Assembly (NCBI RefSeq): GCF_040183065.1
Contig: NC_091123.1
Coordinates: 8,563,001-8,627,000, forward strand
Reading direction: 5' to 3'
DNA from: Periplaneta americana
Lineage: Eukaryota; Arthropoda; Insecta; Blattodea; Blattidae
DNA length: 64,000 nucleotides
The notes under the pieces were generated by a model. That model searched no databases. It saw only the letters and a program-made list of their open reading frames with translations, and was not told the origin of the DNA. Positions 34,563 through 45,926 of this stretch are shown in pieces. Each line of letters begins with the position of its first letter. Within the stretch, counting starts at the first letter, position 1. The translations under genes were made by a program, and so were the position numbers.

Positions 34563-36002
34563 CAATTTTTATCTTGAAATTATTCGGTATAGTCTGTTCT
34601 TGTAAATCTCAAGACATGTGCTTGTCTTCTTTTCATCGATGCTCTGGTCACCCCTGGAAGATAACGAAATAATAATGGGAGCGAATGTTATTCCATGCGC
34701 TGTAAGTTATCTTTCCAGTTTTATTCCTGATTTTCTTTATTATGCAAAGGACCTGTATTTTATCTCTGATGTCGGTATTTCCCTGATGGTCGGATCAGGC
34801 AAAGCCTGATAATGGCCTCAGTTTGTGTCGTTTCAAATTTTGCAGAAGTTATTCACTTTAAAAACCAAATTCCGGTCGCATATCAAAGTGATGCCGTAAT
34901 TTTGCACGTACCAACAGCCAAGGTACCTTAACACCATTATTTTTAATATGATCCTACCGTCCTCTTATAGCCTAGTAAGAATGACTCTCGGTTATTATTC
35001 CAAATGGACAATTTTCCGGACGGCATTATTCCGAATGGATGTAATTCTAAAAGCTACATTTCCAAAAGACAATTTTCCGAATTGTTTCTCACATTTGACC
35101 TATTTACTGGAATTTTGCAAATTTGTGTACAATAGGTCTATTTATATTTGACCTTTGCACTGGAACTTCTCAAATCTGTTTACAATAATCACATTAGACC
35201 TTTCACTGAAATCCAGCAAATCTGTTGACAGTTTCCTCAGACAGTGACTGACCGTAGCCTAAGAAATGATGAAGTTATGGCGAACAGTCCGCAAGTACTG
35301 CATCCATCTGTTGTTTTCTTTGCATGTCCCGTTGTCTTTCACAATAATAAAATATTTTCTAAATTATTTTTCTGCCTATTATGACATTTATTTTATATTT
35401 TTACCTTAAATTTCTAGTGATAAATTTTTTGAAGTAGAGATTTTCATATCAGGTTTACGATGACCAAATTTTTCTGATGATATCTGCGTCGTGATCTCTT
35501 TGTCCACCATAGAACTCTTGAATCCACTCTAGAATCGAATGTCTAACCTTTGGAACCTTCGGGGTAAACCGGGTTACCATGCCGATGGCTGGAAAGTAAT
35601 AACTTAAGTTCGTATTCATAAACGCTCTGAAGACTTTCCAGAGTCGACTTTCGTAGCAAAGTTTAACTTTCTTTAAAGTCCTATTCATAGACAAATTCTT
35701 TTGAGACTTTGACTTTGCTAAGTCGATATTTGACGATCTGATTAATGGATACTTGAAATAGAGAGTAGGCATTGGAACAATCAAAGCTATCTTTTGAGTC
35801 TCAAATCAATTAACCAGTTGAACATCGGTATATGTTAAGGAGATTGTTAGTCAGCCTTTCAGCATTTTTATTTCATTGTAAAATAATATTATTCTGAAGA
35901 CATGGAAGGTAAGAAGATGCCACCAATAACAGACTAGACATACTATTAGAATTGGTGAAGATGTATAAAGAATAAAAGTAATACAAAATCAATACTAAGT
36001 CG

Positions 36003-36560
36003 TTAATCCTTGCCTGTAGAGTAATATCGAAATGAAATAAGTATTATTAGTGGACCAAGTAGTCTTTTTATTATTTTATTATTCTTCAATGCATGTTGAA
36101 ACTTGGCGAGGATATCTAATAGGCCTACGGTCTCTTTATAACGTCTGTATCTTGATTTGAGTTCATTATCTCTATACAATTGAATAGGGTTTTGCGTCCA
36201 CACCTGTGGAGTAATGGTTAACGCGTCTGACGCGAAACCAGGTGGCCCGGGTTCGAATCCCTGTCGGGGAAAGTTACCTGGTTGAGATTTTTTTCCGGGG
36301 GTTTCCCTCAACCCAATATGAGCAAATGATGGGTAACTATCGGTGTTGAACCCGGGCCTCGTTTCACCGGCATTCATTCCATTCATACGCTGAATAACCT
36401 GAGATGTTGATACAGCGTCGTAAAATAACCTACTAGGGTTTTGCGCATGTCTAATAATACGCCGAGGAACATGAGCAGCTTCAATAGTTTCCTGGATGTT
36501 GTCAGTATTCTCGGAAAATTCAGCAATGTCCAAAATATCAGCCATTTTCCTTATGTCCAC
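36003..36560 (-). pseudogene. Harbinger transposase N-terminus, interrupted by a SINE
   Basis: Starting at ATG 36560 (minus), the reading is MDIRKMADILDIAEF...VPRRIIRHAQNPS. A family A SINE intervenes, then NPIQLYRDNELKSRYR, KETVGLLDIL and LIILISFRYYSTG. These are the R..R.NP...Y.D.EF..R.R..KE and LRFYATG blocks of HARBI1-like transposases. The SINE keeps the frame open by chance. No DDE domain follows. Confidence 0.75.
36196..36433 (+). mobile_element. SINE family A, copy 3, inside the Harbinger element
   Basis: Full-length family A SINE with B box GGTTCGAATCC. It is bounded by 11-bp direct repeats TAGGGTTTTGC at 36185-36195 and 36434-36444. The Harbinger coding sequence resumes after it, so the SINE came second. 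Confidence 0.93.
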
Positions 36561-36784
36561 AAAATCTAGATTTCCGGCGACTTCTAAGTAAAGTCACGAT
36601 TGACGTTTACTTTCGTCAAAGTGTGAATAGGAAAATGACGACTTTGTATTTTCCAAAGTCAACTTTGGTCCAATTATGTATACGACCCTTTAACAACGGA
36701 AGAACTAGGCTTATGTATTTCCACACATTTGTACGTCTTATTTCTTCTTAGATCTGTATAATTTAACACACTCATTGTGAAGTT

Positions 36785-36886
36785 TGCACAGTCTACTGAA
36801 ATACGAGTCGAGTTTGAATATTCGAGGGGATTGGCTGCACAGTCTACTAAAATACGAGCCGAGCTTGAATATTGGAGGGGATTGGC
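36785..36886. repeat. 51-bp tandem duplication
   Basis: Units 36785-36835 and 36836-36886 (TGCACAGTCTACT.AAATACG...) differ at a few positions. They lie just outside the Harbinger right end. Confidence 0.88.
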
Positions 36887-37567
36887 ACCCCTGGCGGAAG
36901 TGGACTTTGTACAATAGCATATGAGTGTTATTATGCCATTATGGAAGTGGCAGTAATTTTATTTTGTGTTTGAAAGGATCAGGAACGGAACAGAGTGCTG
37001 CTATTCATTCAAAGAGGGTGGCACGGTTCACTGAACTCGAATGCCTCACAGAACGGCCGGCGGGTCATTGAGTCCTTACATCCAGTTCATGAAGTTATCC
37101 TTCCATTCATACAGCACATCTTTGTCTCTCTCAGGGGTCGTATGTGTTTTAATAGCCCGAGTTGGAACGTTGCAAATACTTGTCATCGATTTATTGCAAG
37201 TGATTATAGGCATCTGTTGGTACTAAGGTTTTTTTAGTCGTCTGTCGCTCGCGGAAAGTGCATCAAGTCGGTTTATCCTACCATAAACAAAGCCTTCTTC
37301 ACAAATTTCAAATGTTTAACGATACTTAGAACTTAGTTTCGTTTTATCAACGTTTATGTCATTTGTAAAACTGTTTGTCAAATTGAACTCAATTGACTGT
37401 TGTTAAATAAGGAAAGAAATTTTACGTTTCTGACCATCTTAGAATATTATACCTGATAAAAATGTAGCAGAATTATAATTCTGATGCTAAATTGTATCTG
37501 TAGTTCCTGCTACTTGATCTTATTTTTTAGTAGAAAGTAATTATTTATTTTTTTTTTTTTTTGCTTA

Positions 37568-37776
37568 TTGTACGTCGCTGTGTCAACTGCAATGAACTAG
37601 CGTTTGAGTAAAACGAAGGTGGTAATGCCAGCGAAATGAGTCCAGGATCCAACGCCGGAAGTTACCCAGCGTTTGTTATTAATGGGTTGAGGGAAAACCC
37701 CGAAAAAACCTCAACCGGGTAACTTGTCCCAACCAGGATTTGAAGCCGGACCCTCTCGTTTCACGATCTGGCTAGA
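37568..37776 (-). mobile_element. SINE family A, copy 4, truncated
   Basis: Minus-strand family A body (CAGCGTTTG, GGGTTGAGGGAAAACCCC, CCAACCAGGATTTGAA). It lacks the first ~25 bases of the head and the last ~15 of the tail. Confidence 0.85.
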
Positions 37777-37916
37777 AAATATTGTAGCTTTGAATATTGT
37801 TGGATGGCAATTACATTACTATGTCATCTTTCGATAAAAAAAATCATTTTACGAGCTCTGGGTCAAGTTAAATAGAAATTCTTCATTCTTGAATATACTC
37901 TTTTAACACTTACAGA

Positions 37917-38165
37917 GTCTACCGCTGTGGAGTAACGGTTAGCGTGCCTGACCTTGGAACGAGGGAGCCCGGATTCAAATCCTGGTTGGGAGAAGTTACC
38001 TGGTTGAGATTTTTCCGGAGTTTTCCCCTCAACCCATTAAGAGAAAATGCTGGGTAACTTTGGGCGCTGGACTCTGGACTCATTTCGCTGGCATTATCAC
38101 TTTCGTATCATTCAGACGCTAGATAACCATAGCAGTTAATAAAGCGTCGTAAAATAACCAGTTAA
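37917..38165 (+). mobile_element. SINE family A, copy 5, with 12-bp target-site duplication
   Basis: Family A variant with head GTCTACCGCTGTGGAG. The flanking repeats are AACACTTACAGA at 37905-37916 and AACACTTATAGA at 38166-38177, with one mismatch. It is the same variant type as copies 4 and 7. Confidence 0.9.
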
Positions 38166-38179
38166 AACACTTATAGAAT

Positions 38180-38820
38180 CACTGGCGAACTGTTAAATTA
38201 TTTAAATGAACATTGTGTTAACGTTATAAATTTTGGTGTTACGTTACCTGATTGACTAGTTGTTTGCATCATCATCATCATCTGAATTAATTATTGTGGA
38301 TTACAGTAACTTAAATTATTTAAATTATATGTTTTTCAATCGCTAGGCATGTCTCCTAAAATATGTCATCGTTTCTATAGATCTTACGTTTTTACGTGTT
38401 CTCTACAGTAGTTAATGTTTTGGATCGTATTAATTAATTTGTTACCTCTACTGTTGCTACGTGGGATCCCAAGGATCTATACGCAGTTGACAGGCGCATT
38501 GCAACATTTGCTGTAAAAACATGCTGGACAAGTCAGCGTCATGGAGCTGATACTACTCAGCATGGCGAGTCACGGTGAATCATTAGTGCAGATGAGAGCG
38601 GAACTCAGCTTGAATGCCTGCCTGGTTGCCTGAGTCGAATTCTTCCCATCTGCAGCAGTCGTACATGTTTATGATTCCCGTACACATTTGTAGTTCAATA
38701 GATAGGTCTACACAAGTCTCAATTAAACATAAAGGTGCCTATAGCCATAGAATGAGAGACGTATGGATTTTCATAACCGTAGAAAATTGGCTATTTTAGT
38801 AAGAGATATACTGTATCTCA
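38180..38820. other. No feature seen
   Basis: No coding-like segment or recognisable element. Confidence 0.4.
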
Positions 38821-38823
38821 CAT

Positions 38824-38975
38824 ACAGGTTGAATCGTAAGTAATATCATTAATTTCATGGGGGTATTCTTTGAGGTATTTCAAACAAAAAAAAAAAAAAT
38901 ACAATTTTGCTCGGTTTTGCTTCCTTTTCGACGTAACATTTTTTATATGAAACATTTAATGGATATCAAATACTT
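38824..38975 (+). repeat. Dispersed repeat shared with 58690-58832
   Basis: Shared blocks in order: CGTAAGTAATxTCATTAAT, TATTTCAAACAAAAAA, ACAxTTTTGCTCG.TTTTGCTT, CCTTTTCGA and TTTTATATGAAA. Both are + strand. The class is unknown. Confidence 0.75.
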
Positions 38976-40240
38976 CAAATTCAGAATACAACACTTCTGA
39001 GGGATATTCAAGAGGGTTATTAAGACATATTTTTATTATGAAGTTATATAACCTTTTCGTGATTATTAATTGAAAACATTTCTGGTTATTAATTAAAACT
39101 GATTTTACAGAGCAGTAATTTGATTGAAGACTACGCAGTATACGAGTGTGAAGAACTCAGTCTTTCATGGCAGAGAGCATTTTATACATATTTAACGCCT
39201 TGGTAAAGCGGCAACCAGCATAACCAACTTGTCAGAGAAATGGCTTCCGTTGCAAGGCGTCTCAGATTTGTCCTCGCAGATACGAACTGTCGAGTGGAGG
39301 ATGGCAACTTTGAACTGGAGACTACCGAATTGTAGGGTTTGAGAAGAATATTACAGAACACATTGTGTACCGGTGTAGTGATACTCCGCGGTGAGATCTT
39401 TTTCTTATGATTTTCATTTATAAAGGTGCCGACATTAGGTCCTTGACTGCATATAAATTGCAGCTCGACCGCCAGCAGCGTCCTTAGTGTAGTAGGTAAT
39501 GTCATAGCTGGAGTGCGTGATGTCATAAGTTCGGTTCTTCATATTACTTTTTTGTTGTTGCGTAACTGTATTTTTATTGTTCAGTAATTTCATTTCGTTT
39601 TATGTTAGAGCCGGGAAGGTGTATGTATACGGGTAAATGAAGTCCGCGCAGGAATGAGACAGCGATAGGCCCTATATTTGCGACTTGCAATCTACTCATC
39701 TTGTAAACCCAGCAATATCAAAGTCGCCCAAGTCTGCGGTTTCTTTTTTGCTGAAAAGGAAGTTTCCCCAGGTGATAGAAGAACAAGAGATTCATTATCA
39801 TTAAGGGTTGTATGCCTCTCTCATAGTTTCTGCACCCTGCGAAAACCCGATTTCATAAACAGAAGCTCTGCGATTCTGACTCCTTAGAATTTTAACGGTT
39901 GACGAGCAAATGTTGCGAGATTTGAGTTTGGTGCAATATTGGTACGCATGGCACATAATTTACACTTGCACACTACTTCAAAATACAGAAGTAAAATCCT
40001 ATAACAAAACTAAAAAAAATTAACACTCACTGCCAAAAAAAAAAATGGCCAGTGCAATCTGTATCACTTCCTCTTTGCTGTGATGCTTCTGAATTACAAT
40101 GACACCCATTCAGCCATACAGGTACATGTTTCGTACTCTAATACAGTACATTAGAAATAGAAGAAATAAAAGTTCATTAAAATCAAAATCTGCGTTTGTT
40201 GGATCATACCTTACATTAGTGGAGCATCCGGCAACGAAGT
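38976..40240. other. No confident feature
   Basis: A 114-codon minus-strand open frame at 39182-39526 has no recognisable domain. Its 5' part overlaps a weak tRNA-like segment (AGTTCGGTTCTT near 39528). I do not call a gene. Confidence 0.35.
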
Positions 40241-40249
40241 TAATGCTAA

Positions 40250-40262
40250 ATAATAATAATGA

Positions 40263-40293
<31 letters not shown>

Positions 40294-40390
40294 GATAATA
40301 ATAAAAATAATAGGCTAATAATAATAATAAGCAATACCAATACAAGTGATAGTAGTAATAATTATGAACAGTAACAATATAGTGATTAAG

Positions 40391-40435
<45 letters not shown>

Positions 40436-40436
40436 G
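40250..40436. repeat. (AAT)n and related microsatellite
   Basis: Interrupted AAT array (40250-40330), a short gap, then a cleaner AAT array at 40390-40436. Confidence 0.9.
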
Positions 40437-40439
40437 CAG

Positions 40440-42045
40440 AGGCAAGGCGGGCTGACCAAAGTTGTCGCGTACTACAATTACACGTGTTTTACCACATTCT
40501 GCGTCATTCTACATTTCCACCTCGTTCAGTAGCATTTCGTGTGTCAGGGTCTTTATATAAACATATCTCTATCAAATTCTTACATTGCTGACTGGCAAGG
40601 TTGGAACTTTTCCATGGAGCTGTGCGTCAGAGGTGATGGCAAATTAGTGCAATACTGTAAGGGGAAACGGGCGTATCCCGATAAGCACCGTCTTTCACCA
40701 CCACAAATCCCGCCTGACGGCGTCTTTGGTGCGAAAGGTCGTTCTGCCAATGGATACCTTTTGTCTTTGTTTTTATTTTAACGTGAGACGTTTAAGCGGA
40801 ACCCTATACGGGTAAAATTGTCCCATTTTCTTGTAATACGATGACGTCACTCGTGGTACCATGGAAACAGTAAGTGGTTTTCCACGCGGTCCGTCCCGCT
40901 CTATTCTCTATTTAATGCGCCTCGAGGTTTGTCATGGAAATGTTGGATATATGAATTACTATTTAAACATGATTATTATTAAATCAAATAAGCTACAGTG
41001 TTAAGGATGTTTTATTGCTTTAATTCGATTACAGCCTAAATGTTTCACGCAATCATTGGGATTTCCTTAATATGCTCTGTCACTGTTTTATCATTAATTT
41101 ATTTAATTTTATTTCCTTCCTTGCCTTTGAGTTAAAAATCCTGAAATATCCATCACAGAAATTACAATTCATGGTGAGTTCAGAGGAAGGACCTTTTCCT
41201 GGTGTGTGGATGCAAGTTCCGTTGAGAAGTGTGAAACCAGTCCGCGGTGTGCGCACTTTCAAAACCCGCGACGCTGAAACTTGATGCACGTAACCTACAT
41301 TCCTGTTACCGGCCGGGGTTGTTTCCTCTGCAACTCGAGGTATGGTGACCCCTTGCTTTCCTACTAACCTCTTCGCACTCGCCGCCATTTTTTACAACTT
41401 GTTCCAGTGGTCAAATAAACCATTGTGGGACCTTATTTTCGCTTCATAACGCGGGCGATGTGTAGCTGCTTGACTTCTCAGCCGTTTAGCAGTAAAGAAA
41501 ACTAACCGAAATATAGTTCGACATTCAAACGAAGGGATGGATGCGGGTCCTGAAGCAGAGGGAGTGCTGTTTTGTACTGTGGATTGCAGGAGAAGAATGG
41601 ACCCAGCTCACGCGCATCTATGCTACTCATAAGCAACCACTGTGATACATCCAAATTGAAGAGGTGGATTCCAAAGTATTCTAAGTCCTTTTTATAAGAT
41701 TTTAACTTGCTTTATTCACGTTTTAATTTATCTTTTCAAGGCTATATAACTGTGTAAGTTTATTTAACAGACTGTTCTAAGTCTTGACTTAGTGTCTGCA
41801 TGTTTTTTCAAGCGGTTCTAAGGGCGTCAAATTTATTTTATTAGTTTTGTCATTTTTTCTCATAACTTGTCATTTGGACTTACGACAGTTTGGAATCCAA
41901 CTTTTCAATTTCGACATAAATGAGAAACGATCAGTAAATTCAGCCTAAAGCCTTTTCACGCCTCCAAACTACAAAACAGGCCTGCCGACATTATTTTCTT
42001 TCTAAAAGGAGCAAAGAAGTATTTTCGTTGCAGTTAAATATCTAA
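40440..42045. other. No confident gene
   Basis: Moderate GC. A 102-codon minus-strand open frame (41080-41388) starts MAASAKRLVGKQGVTI in the context AAAAATGGCGG. It has no known domain or clear splice site, so it is only noted. CCATGGAAAC-type words near 40858 resemble repeat DNA. Confidence 0.35.
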
Positions 42046-42115
42046 TGCACTAAGCTGGATTTGAACCCGCGAGCCTCACTAACATCGAGAACAGTTAATT
42101 ATATCTTTATATCTT
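42046..42115 (-). mobile_element. tRNA-like SINE head, minus strand
   Basis: Minus-strand B box GGGTTCAAATCC and 3' AGCTTA; the head is otherwise degenerate. Confidence 0.4.
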
Positions 42116-42628
42116 GTGGTACGTTCTCGTTAACAAAACGTTCTACAGATCGTCTGAAAGTCTGCATTAGATCTTGTGCAGTGCATTGGCTTGTGAATTG
42201 TGCAAATTAAATTAGAGGCGCAACTATAGGCGACAGATGACCGTTTAGCAATGTGTTGGGTGACGTGTCGCTGAAGATAATAGAACTGACAAGTCGGGAA
42301 ATTCAGTTAGTGGTTGAAATAGATGAAGCGTTGTATTAAGAAAAGAAGCAACACGTTTATTCCTTTGTTACTTCAAACATAATGAAAAGCACGTATATAA
42401 AAATTTAATAAATTACGTCATTGCATTGTTTTAAACGTAACATGATGAATAACATTAACTATTAATGAGCCAATTGGGTCGGTCTTCTAGATCAGTGGTA
42501 TTCAATCTATGGTACGCGCACTCCCAGGGGTACGCGGGATTTACTCAAGGGGTACGAATTCCACTAAGTATGTAAAAATGTTGATTTATCTATTTTATTA
42601 TACTTATTGATAATTAGTGCAGTTTATA

Positions 42629-43200
42629 CAGGGTGTATCAAAAAGGATGGCGCAAACTTACACGGTTGAAAGTACACGATAATAGAAACAAAAAAATTCA
42701 GTAAACATGGGTCCACAAACGGCCTGTTCGCAAGAAAATTACGAACGTGTTGTTACAAGCCGCCACTGACGTTATTGTTTGTAACGTCGAATGGTTTACC
42801 TCTTGCGCACTAGAAGCGGTCCTATGCTTTTTGTTTACAAAACTGAACATTGCCGAGAGGTTGGAGTTGTAGGCTAATCAAACCATACGCGCAGAACGTG
42901 ACTGATACCTTTGAGACTGTGTAGGCTACTGTATCCATCTTGTACGTTCTGCTTGGATTGTTTGATTAACTCCACCTCTCGGTAGTGTTCAGTTTTGTAA
43001 ACAAAGAGTATAGGACCGCTTCTAGTGCGCGAGGAGTAAACCATACGGTGTTATGACGTCAGTGGCGGCTTGTAACCATACATTCGTAATTTTGTCGCAA
43101 ACGACCCGTTTGCGAACCCATGTTTACTGTGACTTTTTTACTTCTGTTATCGTGTCCTTTCAACCGTGTAAGTTAGCGCCATCCTTATTGATACACCCTG
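42629..43200. mobile_element. Foldback MITE with ~270-bp terminal inverted repeats
   Basis: It starts CAGGGTGTATCAAAAAGGAT and ends with the matching ATCCTTATTGATACACCCTG. The two halves pair along most of their length to a centre near 42915, with some divergence. It is flanked by TA on both sides. No coding capacity is seen. It is nested in the hAT-like element above. Confidence 0.88.
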
Positions 43201-43285
43201 TATATTTTCTTTTACGTTATTAACTATTGTTTTTCCTTGCGTCAGTAACTACTGTATGTTTAGTACTACTACTAATAATAGTAAT

Positions 43286-43322
43286 AGTAATAATAATAAT
43301 AATAATAATATAATAATATAAT
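43286..43322. repeat. (AAT)n microsatellite
   Basis: AAT array inside the hAT-like element, right of the MITE. Confidence 0.85.
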
Positions 43323-43479
43323 TTATTTTGCGTACACCAATTATGTTCTTTTATTTCTTATATAGTCTAATTGCAATGCTGTTCGGGTATACGGAGGTAA
43401 AAAGAAATGCATTTTGGGAATACGCTAGCAAAAAAGGATTAAATGCCACTGTTCTAAATTGAGACCACTCAGCATGCTT

Positions 43480-43620
43480 GTGGTTTTCCCGTGGCTTTCC
43501 GAAGGCTTTAAGACAGATGTCAGGATGAGCCCTAATTAGTCAGCCATCAGTACAACTCATATTGCTCTTAGTTTTCCGTGGTTTTCCTCGGCGCTTAGAC
43601 GGTTATCGTAATGAGATCTA
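43480..43620 (+). repeat. SINE-like repeat body
   Basis: GTGGTTTTCCCGTGGCTTTCC and later GTTTTCCGTGGTTTTCCTCGG resemble bodies of tRNA-derived SINEs in the window. No head or ends are defined. Confidence 0.35.
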
Positions 43621-43820
43621 AAAGAAACGGGCCACGGACCTAATCCTTCTTCCAAAAAATTTTCTTCACAATTTTTAGAAGATTTTTTTTTTTGTAAATG
43701 TTATTGTTTAATTTCTCGGATGGGTTCTTCTTCGGGCATTGGCTTCGCTCTCTTACTTCTGCCGTCACTCTTGTCTGCCGAGGGGTCCAGGTTCTTGTTT
43801 ATGCTCATAATGTGAATGTA

Positions 43821-44030
43821 CGAGTTGGATCAGATGGTAGCGTTTGGGACTCGCATTCGGGAGGTCCAGGTTCAAACCCCGTGGCCGACCAATCTGACTG
43901 ATGTTTTTTTTTTTTTATAGTTTCCCTCAGTCACAAACGCAAATGTCAGATTGGAAATTTGCATGCCATGATTCATCACCGCCTTAATCACCAATATCAT
44001 GAATATTAATAAAAAATTATTATCAGTTAC
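43821..44030 (+). mobile_element. tRNA-derived SINE, family C
   Basis: The head has GTTGG/CCGAC acceptor pairing and B box GGTTCAAACCC. The body TTTCCCTCAGTCACAAACGC.AATG and an AATAAAAAATTATTA end follow. It differs from families A and B. Confidence 0.6.
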
Positions 44031-44225
44031 CCATGTACAACACACAATAGAAACAGGAACTCAACAATAGTAACAACGGCCTACTGGTATATTCACAGAT
44101 CCTAAACATGCGATATGACCACAGATGTTAGAGCGTGTATAGTCTAAATATACTTTTAAAAATGTGAATGTAAATTTAAGATGAAATGGAAATTATAAAG
44201 ATACAGTAATAAATGAACTACAAGA

Positions 44226-44543
44226 TCACAGGCTAACGTCTTTAGAGCTGGGCGCCTGGTTCCAGGAAGGGCCGCAGTCGGTCCTCGAGTCGCTGCTTGC
44301 ACATCCGTGTTCCAGATCCAGCGTGTAACCCAGACGGAGCGAGTCGCTCGCCGCCGGACGAATTCTTCTGCCTCCTGAACCGGCTGTTCCCAATCCGGTG
44401 TCGCCCGCGGACAACGTCTTGCGTTGGCGGACAGCAGGTCCGTCGCCGTGGCACAGTGGTGGTGCAGGTGGTTTTGTGTTTAGCGACCCATTTCTCCTAG
44501 TACTTTTGTTTTCTTTGTCCTCATTCCGCGGTACATGATCGCC
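44226..44543 (-). CDS. Probable C-terminal coding exon of an unidentified gene
   Basis: A minus-strand frame of 105 codons is open from after a TAA at 44546 to TGA at 44228-44226, in a GC-rich island within AT-rich DNA. It contains no ATG, as expected of a terminal exon. The peptide is varied and hydrophilic, not low-complexity: NEDKENKSTRRNGSLNTKPP, QRKTLSAGDTGLGTAG, SDSLRLGYTLDLEHG, and it ends SSKDVSL. This looks like a cytoplasmic or disordered tail, with possible phospho-sites such as RKTLS. Acceptor candidates (CTAG, AAAAG) lack a good pyrimidine tract, so the 5' border is unknown. No family is recognised. Confidence 0.42.
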   Translation of the reverse strand, partial: GDHVPRNEDKENKSTRRNGSLNTKPPAPPLCHGDGPAVRQRKTLSAGDTGLGTAGSGGRRIRPAASDSLRLGYTLDLEHGCASSDSRTDCGPSWNQAPSSKDVSL

Positions 44544-45225
44544 TTATCGTAATTCCATCGACTCCGAATAGTCCAATTAGATACAGGTAATACATTTCTG
44601 CCAGCTTAGTACGTAAAACCTTATTTACTGTAATTGATGAAGTCGTTTATCTGTGTTTTAAAACTTCTAAAAAATCTGTGTCGTTGCAGACAGTGTCGTT
44701 CTTTTATAAATCTCGTCTTTCTCCTCTGATTTTTTTTTTTATTTTCATAGCCTCTGTAGCCCACGTATTTCATGTGTGAAACACAACAATCCAGATAGAT
44801 GAACTTTGAAACCTGTTATGTACACATGTAAAAGTTTGTTTCTCGTCTGTATTTCGTCCTTAAAAAGCAAAAATTTTGAATTTGTAAGAAGATGTTGAGA
44901 AATTATATCCTTCAGCAATTTCTTTTAGTTAAAAATATTCTTTGTAGACAACAGCGAATTCATTATACAGAGTGTCCCAAAATTCTCGCATGAAGCACTT
45001 CATGTAAATGTATGGAAATAAAGATGAAAATGTTAGTGAGAAAATTTCGTACTTAGTATTTTAAATTGCTCAATTGGGCAACACTGCACAGCATGGAATA
45101 TCGTTGTAGTATACTGTTATGTTATGGTTACTGTATTTATCATTACAGCTAACAAGCAACAAAATTTTAAAAAGTGGCTAAGCAATAATTTTTTACGAAG
45201 TTATGAAGAAATAGAAAGGAGGCCT
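44530..45225. other. No confident feature
   Basis: AT-rich. TTATACAGAGTGTCCCAAAA at 44966 looks like a transposon terminal repeat, but no good partner was found. Confidence 0.35.
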
Positions 45226-45229
45226 AATA

Positions 45230-45590
45230 CGGAAATGTTATCGGAAGAAAAATAAAAAAAGGTAAACGTGCGAATACTAAATGGTGCAGAAGAGCAAGTG
45301 GACAGTTTCAAATACTTGGGGTACTATAGGCAGTAACGTGAGCTGCTGTCAGGAAGTCAAAAGGATAGCAATGGCCAAGGAAGCTATTAATAGAAAAAGA
45401 GTATCTTCTGTGAGCCTCTGGAAAAAGAACTAAGGAAGAGACTAGTTATGCGCTTTGAGTGAGTGTGGCATTGTATGAAGAGAAGCGAATAAAAGCATTT
45501 GAAATGTGGATATGGAGAAGAATGGAGCGTGTGAAATGGACAAGAAATGAAGCTGTGTTGGAAAGAGTGGGTTGGGTGAAGAAACAATGA
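45230..45590 (+). mobile_element. RTE-type LINE reverse transcriptase C-terminal fragment
   Basis: Across three frames: EEQVDSFKYLG, RIAMAKEAINRKR, ELRKRLVMRF, VALYEEKRIKAFEMW and RRMERVKWTRNEAVLERVG. These are post-palm blocks of RTE-like endonuclease/reverse transcriptases. It has several frameshifts. The family differs from LINE-L. Confidence 0.72.
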
Positions 45591-45926
45591 TGCTGAAATT
45601 AATTTTTACCCTTTTCTGCCAAATGAATGCACAAGTAGACGGTTCCTTATTCTTAAATTATTAGCGGTCAGTAGTTGTTACCATCCTGTTAATGCGTGGG
45701 GGAATTTTGGCACAAGTTATACAAATATTTGTGTAAATAAAGGCAATCTTTACGTCTTCTGCGTAATCGCTCTGTTTATAAAAGTAGTTTCATATCCCAA
45801 AAGGGATAATAATACTTTTGTTTATAATGTGGTAAACCGAAGAATTTATTGAATTCTTGCGAATCATATAAAATGTACAGGTAGAAAGTATGTGTCATCT
45901 GCGTGATAAACTTTTTTGTATCTAAG

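Larger units (their letters stand above)
35607..36689 (-). mobile_element. PIF/Harbinger-type DNA transposon, internally deleted
   Basis: The ends are inverted repeats: AGTTCGTATTCATAA at 35607 and the reverse complement of AGGGTCGTATACATAA at 36689. They are flanked by TTA on each side (35604-35606, 36690-36692), the 3-bp target typical of this superfamily. The minus strand carries a Harbinger-type N-terminal transposase split by a SINE. The catalytic C-terminal part is missing. Confidence 0.7.
42493..43451. mobile_element. Non-autonomous hAT-like element with a nested MITE
   Basis: The left end CAGTGGTATTCAATC and the right end, reverse-complemented CAGTGGCATTTAATC, are hAT-type terminal repeats. 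The 8-bp flanks TTCTAGAT (42485-42492) and TTCTAAAT (43452-43459) match at 7 of 8. Without the nested MITE (42629-43200) the element is about 390 bp and has no coding region. Confidence 0.8.

Noticed and set aside
36003..36560. 185-codon minus-strand frame as a host gene
   Set aside because: It is a Harbinger transposase N-terminus with an antisense SINE in the middle, not a host gene.
41080..41388. 102-codon minus-strand frame starting MAASAKRLVGKQGVTI in a good start context
   Set aside because: The second half is AT-rich and no domain, splice donor or homology is recognised. Not enough to call a gene.
44966..45720. Element with ends ACAGAGTGTCCCAAAATTC and GAATTTTGGCACAAG
   Set aside because: The inverted match is too poor and the borders are unsupported. 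Only the LINE fragment inside is kept.
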